From: a virus
Reading direction: 5' to 3' (one strand)
Length of the DNA stretch: 21,400 nucleotides
Virus record (IMG/VR): IMGVR_UViG_3300037153_000249
Location: 1-21,400 of that record
Below the pieces are notes generated by a model, which saw nothing but the letters and a program-made list of their open reading frames with translations, had not been told where the DNA came from and did not search any database. Of the stretch, positions 1 to 6,242 are shown in pieces. A program made the translations under genes and the position numbers. Every line of letters begins with the position of its first letter. Position 1 is the first letter of the stretch.

Positions 1-747
1 CTTGAAACGACCATCCTCGCCTCCTTCGGACTGAAATACGAGGAGGCGCAGCATCCCCGCGCGCCAGCCGGCACGCCGACTGGCGGGCAGTGGGTCTCGG
101 CCATCCCGGCCGACCAGATCGGCGCGCTACAGGAGGAAGCACGCAAGGCCGGCTTCTCGACCGGCGAGACGGCTGCGGTGGTGCAGAGCGCGCAGCGCTT
201 CGCCAACACGATCGACGCCGTCGACCGGCGCGACAAGTGGCGGATCCAGTCGCAGAGCTGGGGACCAGACACTCATGGGCTCACCTGGAAGGTCCTGGGC
301 ACGAAGGCGGGCGGCGCGACCTGCGATCTAGAGCTGGCCTTCGATCCCGGCGAGCACGCGTTGAAGGTGTATGGCGTCGGTGTCCCGGCGACAATGCAGC
401 ATCACGGCTTCGGCCAGAAGACGGCCGAGATCGTGCGGGACGCCGCGCTGGGGACGCATGCGGGCGCGGTCACGTTCTTTGCCGTGAGCGGGTCGGGGCT
501 CGTCGGCGGCTACGTTTGGGCACGGCTCGGGGCGCAATTCAGCGATGAGCACGAGCTGAAGACCTGGCGCGAGCAGTACGAGCTGTGGTTGTCCGACAAG
601 ACGGGTGATACGCATTCGCGCGAGGTCGAGCTGTTCAAGACGCCGCAGGACTTCGTGTCGCACACGGTCGACGGTCGGCCACTCGGCAAGATGTTCTTGA
701 CGACCGAGCACGTCTCGTTTCACGCGCGGATTCCCATCGCCCGATGA
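1..747 (+). CDS. Head-associated phage protein, C-terminal part (5' truncated by window edge)
   Basis: The frame is open from base 1 to the TGA at 745-747, giving 248 visible residues; the true start lies upstream. Residues about 19-32 carry RAPAGTPTGGQW, a linker common near the C-terminal parts of phage portal or minor head proteins, where it often joins a variable domain. Residues about 60-248 form a separate globular domain that includes GFGQKTAEIVRDAA and GGYVWARLGAQF. This helix plus G-x-Y-x-W-A-R-x-G pattern resembles a small domain I recall from other phage head proteins, somewhat like an acetyltransferase fold, but I cannot confirm the fold. The stop overlaps the next start (ATGA), so the two genes are translationally coupled. 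A portal fusion or an ejected head protein are both possible. I do not assign an enzymatic activity. Confidence 0.6.
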   Translation, partial: LETTILASFGLKYEEAQHPRAPAGTPTGGQWVSAIPADQIGALQEEARKAGFSTGETAAVVQSAQRFANTIDAVDRRDKWRIQSQSWGPDTHGLTWKVLGTKAGGATCDLELAFDPGEHALKVYGVGVPATMQHHGFGQKTAEIVRDAALGTHAGAVTFFAVSGSGLVGGYVWARLGAQFSDEHELKTWREQYELWLSDKTGDTHSREVELFKTPQDFVSHTVDGRPLGKMFLTTEHVSFHARIPIAR

Positions 748-1532
748 GCCCGCAAATCGATTGGAGCACGCTGCTCGCCCAGGATCACGGCTGGGAGGAG
801 GAGATCCGCCTGCTGCAGGCCGAGGCGCGGCAGCTCAGCCGGAAGGCGGCCCATTGGGTCGACACGGCCGTCGACCGCTTCGCGCAGCAGTGGGCGAGCT
901 ACCCCGCCGTGCCGCACGATCCCGGCCGCGCACTCGCGGCCTGGGAGGCCCTGCTGCCGTCTGTCCGGCGCGAGGCCATGCGCCATCTGACGACGGGCGA
1001 GACCAATCCCGCGCTCGACCGGATCGCCGGGGCGCTGTTCGATACGTTCGTCGGGGGCCTGGGCGATCGCCGCATCAAGCCGGCCATGGCGTCGGACGAT
1101 CCGCTGGGCGCCTACCTGCAGGTGCCCACCATGCTGGCGGTCGCGCTCAATTGGGTCGCGACCCGCGTGGCCAGCTTCGAGTCGCTCCGCGGCCAGGCGC
1201 TCACGAAGGCCGAGCCCAGCTCCGAGCTGCTGCCCGAGGGCTATGACGGCCACCAGCGCTACCGGATTCTCACGGCCGGCGACGACCGCGTCTGCCCGGT
1301 CTGCGAGTACATGGAGGGCCTCTCGGGCTCGTTTCGGCTGACCGATGCCGTCTCGACGTTCGATGCCTACCTGCAAGCCTGGGAGGACGGCGTGCTCGAC
1401 ACGGCGATCGAGGATGTCGGGATCCCGAAGATGGACGACATCGAGGGGCTCGGCGTGCAGGCGCTCTCGCAGCTCGGCTGGGACCTGCCGCCGTTTCATC
1501 CCCGCTGCCGGTGCAGCGTCGTCCTGGTCTAA
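744..1532 (+). CDS. SPP1 gp7/Mu gpF-like minor head (head morphogenesis) protein
   Basis: This 262-aa protein ends in the signature of the phage Mu F/SPP1 gp7 family. A helical N-terminal half is followed by a TAGDDRVCPVCEYMEG segment (Cys184 and Cys187) and the terminal PPFHPRCRCSVVLV (His252, Cys255, Cys257). In this family the C-terminal Cys/His cluster forms a compact, probably metal-binding knob. The protein is packaged inside the procapsid in few copies near the portal and can be ejected with DNA. Length is in the usual range for the short form. It starts at ATG 744, overlapping the previous stop, with no strong ribosome-binding site, which fits coupling. It precedes protease, scaffold and capsid genes, the normal gene order. 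Family assignment is firm; the exact role in this phage is inferred. Confidence 0.85.
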   Translation: MSPQIDWSTLLAQDHGWEEEIRLLQAEARQLSRKAAHWVDTAVDRFAQQWASYPAVPHDPGRALAAWEALLPSVRREAMRHLTTGETNPALDRIAGALFDTFVGGLGDRRIKPAMASDDPLGAYLQVPTMLAVALNWVATRVASFESLRGQALTKAEPSSELLPEGYDGHQRYRILTAGDDRVCPVCEYMEGLSGSFRLTDAVSTFDAYLQAWEDGVLDTAIEDVGIPKMDDIEGLGVQALSQLGWDLPPFHPRCRCSVVLV

Positions 1533-1594
1533 TCGTTCCGCCCACGGCTCCGATCGTTCCAGAACCCGCGCCAATCGTTCCACGATCGATCCCG
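1532..1594 (+). repeat. Three tandem 21-bp units led by ATCGTTCC
   Basis: ATCGTTCC occurs at 1532, 1553 and 1574, exactly 21 bp apart, in the 105-bp gap after the MuF gene. The 13 bp between the cores are only partly conserved (C/G-rich, mostly ending CCG or CCA). The period equals seven codons. In the frame beginning at 1511 the three units read IVPPTAP, IVPEPAP and IVPRSIP, so a degraded proline-rich coding tail is possible. A DNA-binding site array is the alternative. Confidence 0.6.
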
Positions 1595-1637
1595 AAAGCG
1601 ATTGGCGCTACGTCCGCGAGCCGAAGGAGGGTCGGTG

Positions 1638-1952
1638 ATGCGGACACTGCTAGCGGTCGGTGGTTTGGTGGGGATGCTCGGGGCGACGGCCTGGGCCGTC
1701 AGCCAGGACGACTTCGCGGCGTTCGTCAAGAAGAACAGTGGCGTCGGGACCTTCGTCACGACGCGCAAGGCGTGTGTCTGTCACGGCGGCGCGCTCGACA
1801 ACTTCGCCGGCTTCGCCGTCCTGGAGTTCAACGCGCCGGGGCAGCCGTCCTACGTCGAATGCGTCGTGCCGCAGTGGGGCAGCGACGGCCAGGAGACGAT
1901 CGAGACGGGCTGCATCGACAAGGGGGGGACCGTCGAGGTCCTGGCACGATGA
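1638..1952 (+). CDS. Small secreted Cys-rich protein, function unknown
   Basis: This 104-aa protein has a clear Sec-type signal peptide: MR, then a hydrophobic stretch LLAVGGLVGMLGATAWA, with likely cleavage after Ala-Trp-Ala (residue about 19). The mature part has four Cys residues (CVC, then one in VECVV and one in TGCID), which fits two disulfide bonds outside the cytoplasm. ATG 1638 is chosen over the upstream start at 1602 because GGAGG lies at 1626-1630 in front of it and because the signal peptide begins there. It ends in ATGA overlap with the next gene. A secreted protein amid virion genes is unusual. Superinfection exclusion or envelope modification are guesses only; I recognise no family. 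Confidence 0.65.
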   Translation: MRTLLAVGGLVGMLGATAWAVSQDDFAAFVKKNSGVGTFVTTRKACVCHGGALDNFAGFAVLEFNAPGQPSYVECVVPQWGSDGQETIETGCIDKGGTVEVLAR

Positions 1953-2191
1953 GCTACTTCACCCGCATGGGGCCGACCATCGCGCGCACGCTGGTCGCCA
2001 AGGCGGCCGCGGAGTGCGACGACTGCGGCCTCGTCACGAAGGACAACATCGACAACCTGGCCAAGCACTTCGAGAAGGAACCGCATCCGTTCAGCGCGTG
2101 CATGGACGAGCTGGCGAAGCAGTATCCCGACGAGGCGCGGCGCAAGCAGGTCTGCGGCGCCGTGAAGGCCCGCATCGGCGGCACGGGTTGA
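1949..2191 (+). CDS. Small Cys-containing phage protein, function unknown
   Basis: This 80-aa protein starts at ATG 1949, overlapping the preceding stop by four bases. Residues about 24-30 contain CDDCGL, and the C-terminal half contains HPFSACMDEL followed by KQVCGAVKAR. The pattern of a Cys near a helix start, an acidic spacer and a second Cys in a short terminal helix resembles small proteins that accompany head genes in many phages, which are of unknown function. Four Cys in two pairs could bind a metal or form a helical hairpin. It has no signal peptide or membrane segment. The same frame is open upstream to 1511, but that extension runs antiphase through the previous gene and is rejected. 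Confidence 0.6.
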   Translation: MSYFTRMGPTIARTLVAKAAAECDDCGLVTKDNIDNLAKHFEKEPHPFSACMDELAKQYPDEARRKQVCGAVKARIGGTG

Positions 2192-2225
2192 GTGGGAAGG
2201 CGCTCCCCGCTACGGGCGCGGCACC

Positions 2226-2570
2226 ATGGCTGGGACTGATACCGCGCTCGTGACCGAGCAGTTTCCCTACACGCTGGGCGACTTCACGACGAAGGACGGC
2301 CAGCAGGCGGCGATCGACGGCGTCCAGTCGGTCGAGGTGTCCGATCCGGCCGTGGCAAGTGTCGCGGAAGACGCCGGCCGGCTGACCGGGTACATCGTCG
2401 GCCTCGGCCCCGGCAAGGTGAGCGTCACCTGGAAGGTCGACGGGCACGTCGGCAGCGACGCGGAAGCGCTGTTCCCGATCACCACGAGCGTCGAATTCAC
2501 GGCGCCGGACGAGGCGAGTCTCGACGCCGTCGCAGGCCGCGTGGTGCTGGGCGTGCCGGTGCCGCAGTAA
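2226..2570 (+). CDS. Ig-like (Big_2-type) domain protein, putative virion decoration
   Basis: This 114-aa protein is mostly one predicted beta-sandwich. The central region VEVSDPAVASVAEDAGRLTG, then GLGPGKVSVTWKVDG, matches the bacterial Ig-like group 2 pattern: strand, 'sSdpsVAtVd', turn, then 'glGpGtvtvt'. Such domains are frequent add-ons on phage capsid, tail tube and tail fibre proteins and usually mediate weak surface binding. Here the domain is free-standing, with a short extended C-terminus (VVLGVPVPQ). It has no signal peptide, so a virion surface or decoration role is more likely than secretion. The start at ATG 2226 has a weak upstream site. The domain call comes from pattern recognition and the function is inferred. 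Confidence 0.6.
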   Translation: MAGTDTALVTEQFPYTLGDFTTKDGQQAAIDGVQSVEVSDPAVASVAEDAGRLTGYIVGLGPGKVSVTWKVDGHVGSDAEALFPITTSVEFTAPDEASLDAVAGRVVLGVPVPQ

Positions 2571-2584
2571 AGGGAGGTCCTGCC

Positions 2585-2719
2585 ATGAGTCCAGGGCGCA
2601 TCTTCGATGTGGTGGCGATTGTCTGCTTCGGGGTCGCGACGGTCCCCCAGCTCACGCCGCCGGTCAATCTCACGGCGCTGGGGCTGGTCTTCTTCACGCT
2701 CGGCCACATGTTCCCGTGA
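2585..2719 (+). CDS. Tiny membrane peptide (44 aa), function unknown
   Basis: An ORF of 44 residues is preceded by AAGGGAGG at 2571-2578 at good spacing, which supports translation. The peptide has two hydrophobic stretches, VVAIVCFGVATV and LTALGLVFFTLGHMF, split by a short polar Pro-containing turn (PQLTPPVN). It looks like a helical hairpin in the membrane or one kinked helix. The C-terminal half resembles the 'NLxALGLxFxxLGxxx' ending I recall from many small phage membrane proteins. It overlaps the next tiny gene. Possible roles are holin-like, antiholin-like or regulatory; the sequence alone does not decide. It lies far from any recognisable lysis gene in this window. Confidence 0.55.
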   Translation: MSPGRIFDVVAIVCFGVATVPQLTPPVNLTALGLVFFTLGHMFP

Positions 2720-2868
2720 ATGTCCTCCTCATCGTCCTGCTGATCCTGCTGCTGGTCGGCGCGTTGCCGATCCATCCGTACTCGGGGCAGTGGGGCTACG
2801 GGCCGTCCGGCGCCCTCGGGCTCGTCTTGGTGGTCCTGCTGATTCTCGCGCTCGCGGGCCGGCTCTGA
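2716..2868 (+). CDS. DUF3309-like small membrane protein
   Basis: This 50-aa peptide starts at GTG 2716, sharing GTGA with the previous stop. Its layout is that of the DUF3309 family: an N-terminal Leu/Ile/Val membrane helix ending in LVGALP, the conserved core HPYSGQWGYGPSGALG, and a second Leu-rich helix ending in AGRL. Length and motif order match the family closely. The family is widespread in bacterial genomes and has no known function. Its presence inside a phage structural cluster, paired with another tiny membrane peptide, is uncommon. The GTG start is chosen because the helix begins directly after it and the only ATG nearby (2720) is out of frame. Confidence 0.75.
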   Translation: MNVLLIVLLILLLVGALPIHPYSGQWGYGPSGALGLVLVVLLILALAGRL

Positions 2869-2909
2869 TTTGATTCCGAAGAAGGCGCGCGGCAAGGGAC
2901 GCCAGCCAG

Positions 2910-3605
2910 ATGGGCTCCCTTGCCGTCAGCCTCGCGACCGCCATCGCCCTCGAAACTCGCGTTTCTGGTGGGCGGGTGTCCAAGCACCAGGCGGGGGAGC
3001 GCGTCGCGATCGAGCTGCGCTTCAAGCGCGACAACCCGATGCTCCAGATCGCGTGGAGCGAGGTCTACGTCCCCTATGACCTCGACACGCACGATGAGTG
3101 GCTGCGTCCGGAGACCGTGCGCAAGATGGCGCACGAGTTCATCCGGCGGCTCATCGAGAAGGGGCACCTCGGGATCGACGTCGATCACGACAACCGCCCC
3201 GGCCGGGCCGAGATCGCGGAGACCTTCGTCGCCCGCGACGGCGATCCGGACTTCACGCCGGGGGCCTGGGTGATCGGCATCCACTTCCTCGATCCGCAGC
3301 TCTGGGACGAGGTCTTGAAGGGCGAGAAGGGCGGCGTGTCCTTCCAAGCCTGGGTCAACAAGGTCGTCCGCACCGTCGAGGTGGCGACCGAGAGCCAGCT
3401 CGCGGGCGTAACGACCAAGCACGACGGGCACGACCACGAGTTCAGCGTCCGGCTCGATGAGCGCGGCAACGTGATCCACGGGGCCACGCAACGCGCGCCA
3501 GACGGGCATTTCCATCGCATTCGCGAGAACGTCCGCACCGACATGGCCGCGGGCCACCGACACGGCTTCACGATCGCGCGCAGCATCACCGGAGTCGCCG
3601 CATGA
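2910..3605 (+). CDS. XkdF-like prohead (capsid maturation) protease
   Basis: This 231-aa protein has the XkdF/prohead protease pattern. A strand SEVYVPYDLDTHDEWL is followed by a helix (ETVRKMAHEFIRRL), then GIDVDHDN with the candidate catalytic His93. Next come a segment around GAWVIGIHFLDPQLW and GGVSFQAW with the candidate nucleophile Ser144. Such serine proteases cleave scaffold and capsid termini during procapsid maturation. After the protease core, residues about 165-225 form a His-rich tail with three G-H-x-H motifs (GHDH 173-176, GHFH 199-202, GHRH 215-218), a possible metal-binding or adhesion-like repeat domain. The start at ATG 2910 has only a weak AGGGA upstream. The stop overlaps the scaffold start (ATGA), coupling protease and scaffold. 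Family assignment is good; catalytic residues are inferred by pattern. Confidence 0.8.
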   Translation: MGSLAVSLATAIALETRVSGGRVSKHQAGERVAIELRFKRDNPMLQIAWSEVYVPYDLDTHDEWLRPETVRKMAHEFIRRLIEKGHLGIDVDHDNRPGRAEIAETFVARDGDPDFTPGAWVIGIHFLDPQLWDEVLKGEKGGVSFQAWVNKVVRTVEVATESQLAGVTTKHDGHDHEFSVRLDERGNVIHGATQRAPDGHFHRIRENVRTDMAAGHRHGFTIARSITGVAA

Positions 3606-4822
3606 AGATCCAGGCGACGGAGCTGACCGATGCGCGCGCCGAGTTCGTCTCCGTCGTCACGCGCGGGGCCAATCGCCGGCCGTGGAAGCTGAAAAAGGAC
3701 GATACCCCGCCGGGCATGCGTTACCCCGAGCAGGGCGTCCCGCCGCGCCGCAGGCGACGGCGGAAGGAGGAGACCGTGAGCGATCAGGTGAGCCAGGGGG
3801 TCGCCGGCCGGCTACGGCAGTCGATCAAGACGATGGTCGCGATGCTGAAGGGCGTCGCGCCGAACGACCCGCTCGTGCAGCTCGCGGAGCCGGGGGGCGA
3901 GGTCGGCATCCAGCAGTTCGTCTTCTCGAAGGACGCCTGGGCGCCCGAGGCGGCGGCCGAGTTCGCCGGCCAGCACGGCTTCAAGGGGGACCTGATCGAG
4001 GACGGGCCGGTCTACCGCGCCGAGCTGTTCCCGGCCGACCAGATCGATCCGAATGCCGCGGACCAGACGGAGGTCTGGCGGGCCGACGACTGGCCGGACG
4101 GGGTCACGGCCATCAAGGCGCTGCAGGTGACGTTCGCGCCGGGGGCGCTCAGCGTCACCTACCCGGCGAAGCGCTCGCTCATTGGCTTCCCCCCGGCCTC
4201 GGTCGGGGTCCCGAAGACCGCCCAGAAGCAAGCGAAGGCGAAGACCTGTCCGACCTGCGGACAGCCCATGCCCGATGACAGCGAAGACACCGGCAAGGAG
4301 GACACGATGACGGCCGACCAGAAGGTCGAGGCGGTTTTGACCGCTCTCCAGCAGCTCCCGGCCCAGGTCTCGGCCGCGATCAAGGCGTGCTCGACGGAGC
4401 ATCCCGGTCCGCGCAAGCCGAAGATGAAGGCCGGCGATCCGGATGAGGACAAGCCCGGTGGGGACGAGCCGGCCCCGGGGGAGCAGCCGGCGCCGGCACC
4501 GGCTCCGAGCGACGTGCCGCCCCCGGCGGGCGACGAGCCCGGCTCGGCCGAGCAGCGGCTCGACAAGGTCGAGGCGGCCGTCCGCGACCTGCAGACGTCG
4601 ATCAAGGACCAGATCGCCGCCGGCTTCGCGGGCCTGCAGGGCGAGCTGGGCGACCGGGTCGAGAAGGTCGAGCGGCGCACCTTCGGCCGCCGCGGGTCGT
4701 CGGAAGTGACCAAGACGCCCGAGCAGATGGGCCGTGGGCGCGATGCCGGCGTGTTCGATACGCGCTTCCCGTCCGGCTTCCGCCGCAAGGCGGGCGGCCA
4801 CAATCAGATCGAGGACGTGTAA
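3602..4822 (+). CDS. XkdF C-terminal-like/scaffold protein, full-length form
   Basis: This 406-aa protein starts in overlap with the protease. Residues 1-33 (TELTDARAEFVSVVTRGANR) match the segment found after the protease core in XkdF-like proteins. Residues about 100-210 contain FSKDAWAPEAAAEFAGQHGF, again typical of that second half. A single CPTCG (Cys216, Cys219) follows, then the C-terminal part: a helix, an acidic Pro/Ala-rich linker (residues about 275-320), a heptad-like coiled coil (EQRLDKVEAAVRDLQ onward) and a basic tail. The acidic, helical, low-complexity C-terminal half between protease and capsid genes points to a scaffold. So the gene appears to join an XkdF-like half to a scaffold. 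Two internal starts with perfect Shine-Dalgarno sites are annotated separately. Confidence 0.7.
   Translation: MKIQATELTDARAEFVSVVTRGANRRPWKLKKDDTPPGMRYPEQGVPPRRRRRRKEETVSDQVSQGVAGRLRQSIKTMVAMLKGVAPNDPLVQLAEPGGEVGIQQFVFSKDAWAPEAAAEFAGQHGFKGDLIEDGPVYRAELFPADQIDPNAADQTEVWRADDWPDGVTAIKALQVTFAPGALSVTYPAKRSLIGFPPASVGVPKTAQKQAKAKTCPTCGQPMPDDSEDTGKEDTMTADQKVEAVLTALQQLPAQVSAAIKACSTEHPGPRKPKMKAGDPDEDKPGGDEPAPGEQPAPAPAPSDVPPPAGDEPGSAEQRLDKVEAAVRDLQTSIKDQIAAGFAGLQGELGDRVEKVERRTFGRRGSSEVTKTPEQMGRGRDAGVFDTRFPSGFRRKAGGHNQIEDV
3776..4822 (+). CDS. Possible nested product from internal GTG (348 aa)
   Basis: In-frame GTG 3776 (codon 59 of the full-length gene) is preceded by AAGGAGG at 3764-3770 with a 5-nt spacer, a near-perfect ribosome-binding site. 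The product would drop the N-terminal 58 residues, including the VTRGANR segment and an Arg-rich stretch, and begin VSDQVSQGVAGRL. The AAGGAGG is itself coding (Lys-Glu), so a chance match is possible. It is less persuasive than the second internal start because it uses GTG. Confidence 0.4.
   Translation: MSDQVSQGVAGRLRQSIKTMVAMLKGVAPNDPLVQLAEPGGEVGIQQFVFSKDAWAPEAAAEFAGQHGFKGDLIEDGPVYRAELFPADQIDPNAADQTEVWRADDWPDGVTAIKALQVTFAPGALSVTYPAKRSLIGFPPASVGVPKTAQKQAKAKTCPTCGQPMPDDSEDTGKEDTMTADQKVEAVLTALQQLPAQVSAAIKACSTEHPGPRKPKMKAGDPDEDKPGGDEPAPGEQPAPAPAPSDVPPPAGDEPGSAEQRLDKVEAAVRDLQTSIKDQIAAGFAGLQGELGDRVEKVERRTFGRRGSSEVTKTPEQMGRGRDAGVFDTRFPSGFRRKAGGHNQIEDV
4307..4822 (+). CDS. Probable nested scaffold protein from internal ATG (171 aa)
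   Basis: In-frame ATG 4307 (codon 236) lies 5 nt after AAGGAGG at 4295-4301, one of the best ribosome-binding sites in the window and better than that of the full-length gene. The product begins MTADQKVEAVLTALQQLPAQ and consists only of helix, acidic Pro-rich linker, coiled coil and basic tail, which is the composition of a stand-alone scaffold. The arrangement parallels lambda C/Nu3, where the scaffold is made from an in-frame start inside the protease gene. Use of the start is inferred, not shown. Confidence 0.55.
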   Translation: MTADQKVEAVLTALQQLPAQVSAAIKACSTEHPGPRKPKMKAGDPDEDKPGGDEPAPGEQPAPAPAPSDVPPPAGDEPGSAEQRLDKVEAAVRDLQTSIKDQIAAGFAGLQGELGDRVEKVERRTFGRRGSSEVTKTPEQMGRGRDAGVFDTRFPSGFRRKAGGHNQIEDV

Positions 4823-4864
4823 CCCGGCGCCAACGCCGATCGCCAAGGTGGGGAGAGAACAACC

Positions 4865-5773
4865 ATGACGAACCAGCAGTTGATCGAGAAGGCTGACCTG
4901 GCGCTCTCGGACTTGTCAGCCGGTGGTCTGCTCACGACCGAGCAGGAAAACGCGTTCTTCCGCAAACTCATCATCTGGCCCACCATCCTGCAGGATGCCC
5001 GGGTCGTGCGGATGGGGGCGCCGAAGCGCGAGGTGAACAAGATCGGCTTCGGGTCGCGCGTGCTGCACAAGGCGACGGCGACCACGGCGCCGACCAGCGG
5101 CCAGCGGTCCAAGCCGGACCTCTCGCGCGTGACGCTCGACACGGTCGAGTTCATCGCGGAGGTCGACCTGCCGTACACGGCCCTCGAAGACAACATCGAG
5201 GGGCAGTCGATGGCCGACACGATCATGGAGCTGCTCACGCAGCGCGTGGCGACGGACATCGAGGAAATCATCCTCCTCGGGGACGTCGGCAGCGGCGATC
5301 CGGACCTGGCGGCGCTCGACGGGATTCTCAAGCAGTCGACGTCGAACATCGTGAACGCCGGCAGCTCGTCGGTCAGCTCGACGCACTTCCGGAACATCGT
5401 GCGGACGATGCCGGACCAGTACCTGCGCAACCGCAACGCGTTGCGGCACTACGTCTCGATGGACGTCGAGACCGATCTGCGGGATCGCCTCGGGCAGCGC
5501 GCGACTCAGGTCGGTGACACGATGCTCACCGGGCTCAACCAGATCTACCTGTTCGGCATTCCCGTGACGCCGGCCCCAATGATGCCGAACGCCAACACGC
5601 TCACGACCGACCCGAAGAACATCATCGTCGGCTTCCACCGCGAGGTGATGGTCGAGGTCGACAAGGACATCCGCCAGCGCCAGTGGATCATCGTGCTGAC
5701 CCTCCGCATGGACGTGAAGCTGGAGGAGGAGCCGGCCCTCGTGAAGGGCACGAACCTCGCGCTGGCCGCGTAA
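4865..5773 (+). CDS. Major capsid protein (HK97 fold)
   Basis: This 302-aa protein sits directly after protease and scaffold, the canonical capsid position. An N-terminal helical arm (residues 1-35) is followed by a strand-rich region, then the long 'spine' helix region around ATDIEEIILLGDVGSG, and DGILKQSTS. The A-domain-like region YVSMDVETDLRDRLG follows, then GIPVTPAPMMP. The terminal strand block NIIVGFHREVMVEVDKDIRQ plus EEEPALVKGTNLALA is the usual C-terminal pattern of HK97-fold capsid proteins. There is no long prodomain, consistent with a separate scaffold. The ribosome-binding site is GGGGAGAG about 6 nt before the ATG; the 42-bp gap also holds a small CGGCG/CGCCG hairpin with a CCAA loop (4825-4838). 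It is the most confident structural call here apart from the tape measure. Confidence 0.85.
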   Translation: MTNQQLIEKADLALSDLSAGGLLTTEQENAFFRKLIIWPTILQDARVVRMGAPKREVNKIGFGSRVLHKATATTAPTSGQRSKPDLSRVTLDTVEFIAEVDLPYTALEDNIEGQSMADTIMELLTQRVATDIEEIILLGDVGSGDPDLAALDGILKQSTSNIVNAGSSSVSSTHFRNIVRTMPDQYLRNRNALRHYVSMDVETDLRDRLGQRATQVGDTMLTGLNQIYLFGIPVTPAPMMPNANTLTTDPKNIIVGFHREVMVEVDKDIRQRQWIIVLTLRMDVKLEEEPALVKGTNLALAA

Positions 5774-5798
5774 CCGCACGGAGCGAAGGAGTCGAGTA

Positions 5799-6233
5799 AT
5801 GCCGACCGCGACGGGACTCGCGAAGGAGACGCGCACCTATGCGCGCCTCAAGTACGGGCAGCGCTTTCACGTCACCATGCCCTCGGGCGACTACGGCCTG
5901 TTCGAGCGCGGCCAGCCGCGCCGCATCCAGTCGAAGGCCGACCAGCGGATGCTGTCCAAGATCATCACCATCAAGAAGCCGTCCGGCATCAAGGTGCGCG
6001 CGTTCGAGATTCTCACCGAGGACGATCTGCGCCGCGAGTTCAAGGCGGCGCAGCGCAAGCACCGCGCCCAGCGGCTCAAGTTCGTCTTGCCCGACGAGCT
6101 GATCGACGAGGTCACGCCCGACGACACCCTCGACCTGAGCGAGGCCGAGGAGGAGGTCGAGGACGAGCCCGAGCCCGAGGAGTTCGAGGAGGCGCCGCCG
6201 GCTGCGGCGACGCGCCGCCGCGCGCGGCACTAG
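5799..6233 (+). CDS. Small protein with acidic C-terminal tail, head-region, function unknown
   Basis: This 144-aa protein starts at ATG 5799 with AAGGAG at 5785-5790. Residues 1-90 are basic and mixed alpha/beta (KYGQRFHVTMPSGDYGLFER, later KKPSGIKVRAFEILTEDDL), and look like a small DNA- or capsid-facing domain. Residues about 100-132 are extremely acidic (runs of Glu, Asp and Pro), followed by a basic tip RRRARH. The charge split suggests an interaction or regulatory tail. The position directly after the capsid gene fits a head accessory, decoration or head-completion protein. I recognise no family. It is followed by AGGAGG of the next gene after only a few bases, so the two are probably co-translated. 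Confidence 0.6.
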   Translation: MPTATGLAKETRTYARLKYGQRFHVTMPSGDYGLFERGQPRRIQSKADQRMLSKIITIKKPSGIKVRAFEILTEDDLRREFKAAQRKHRAQRLKFVLPDELIDEVTPDDTLDLSEAEEEVEDEPEPEEFEEAPPAAATRRRARH

Positions 6234-6242
6234 GAGGCCACG

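Noticed and set aside
1791-1805. Possible haem c site in the secreted Cys protein (CVCHG)
   Set aside because: The haem c motif needs two residues between the Cys (CxxCH); here there is one, and no distal ligand pattern is visible.
1511-1948. N-terminal extension of the 80-aa Cys protein (226-aa frame)
   Set aside because: It runs antiphase through the secreted protein gene, whose signal peptide and ribosome-binding site are convincing; the extension is Arg-rich and lacks typical third-position GC.
2870-3079. 69-codon TTG frame before and within the protease gene
   Set aside because: Its product is Arg/Pro-rich shadow sequence overlapping the XkdF-like frame, with no ribosome-binding site.
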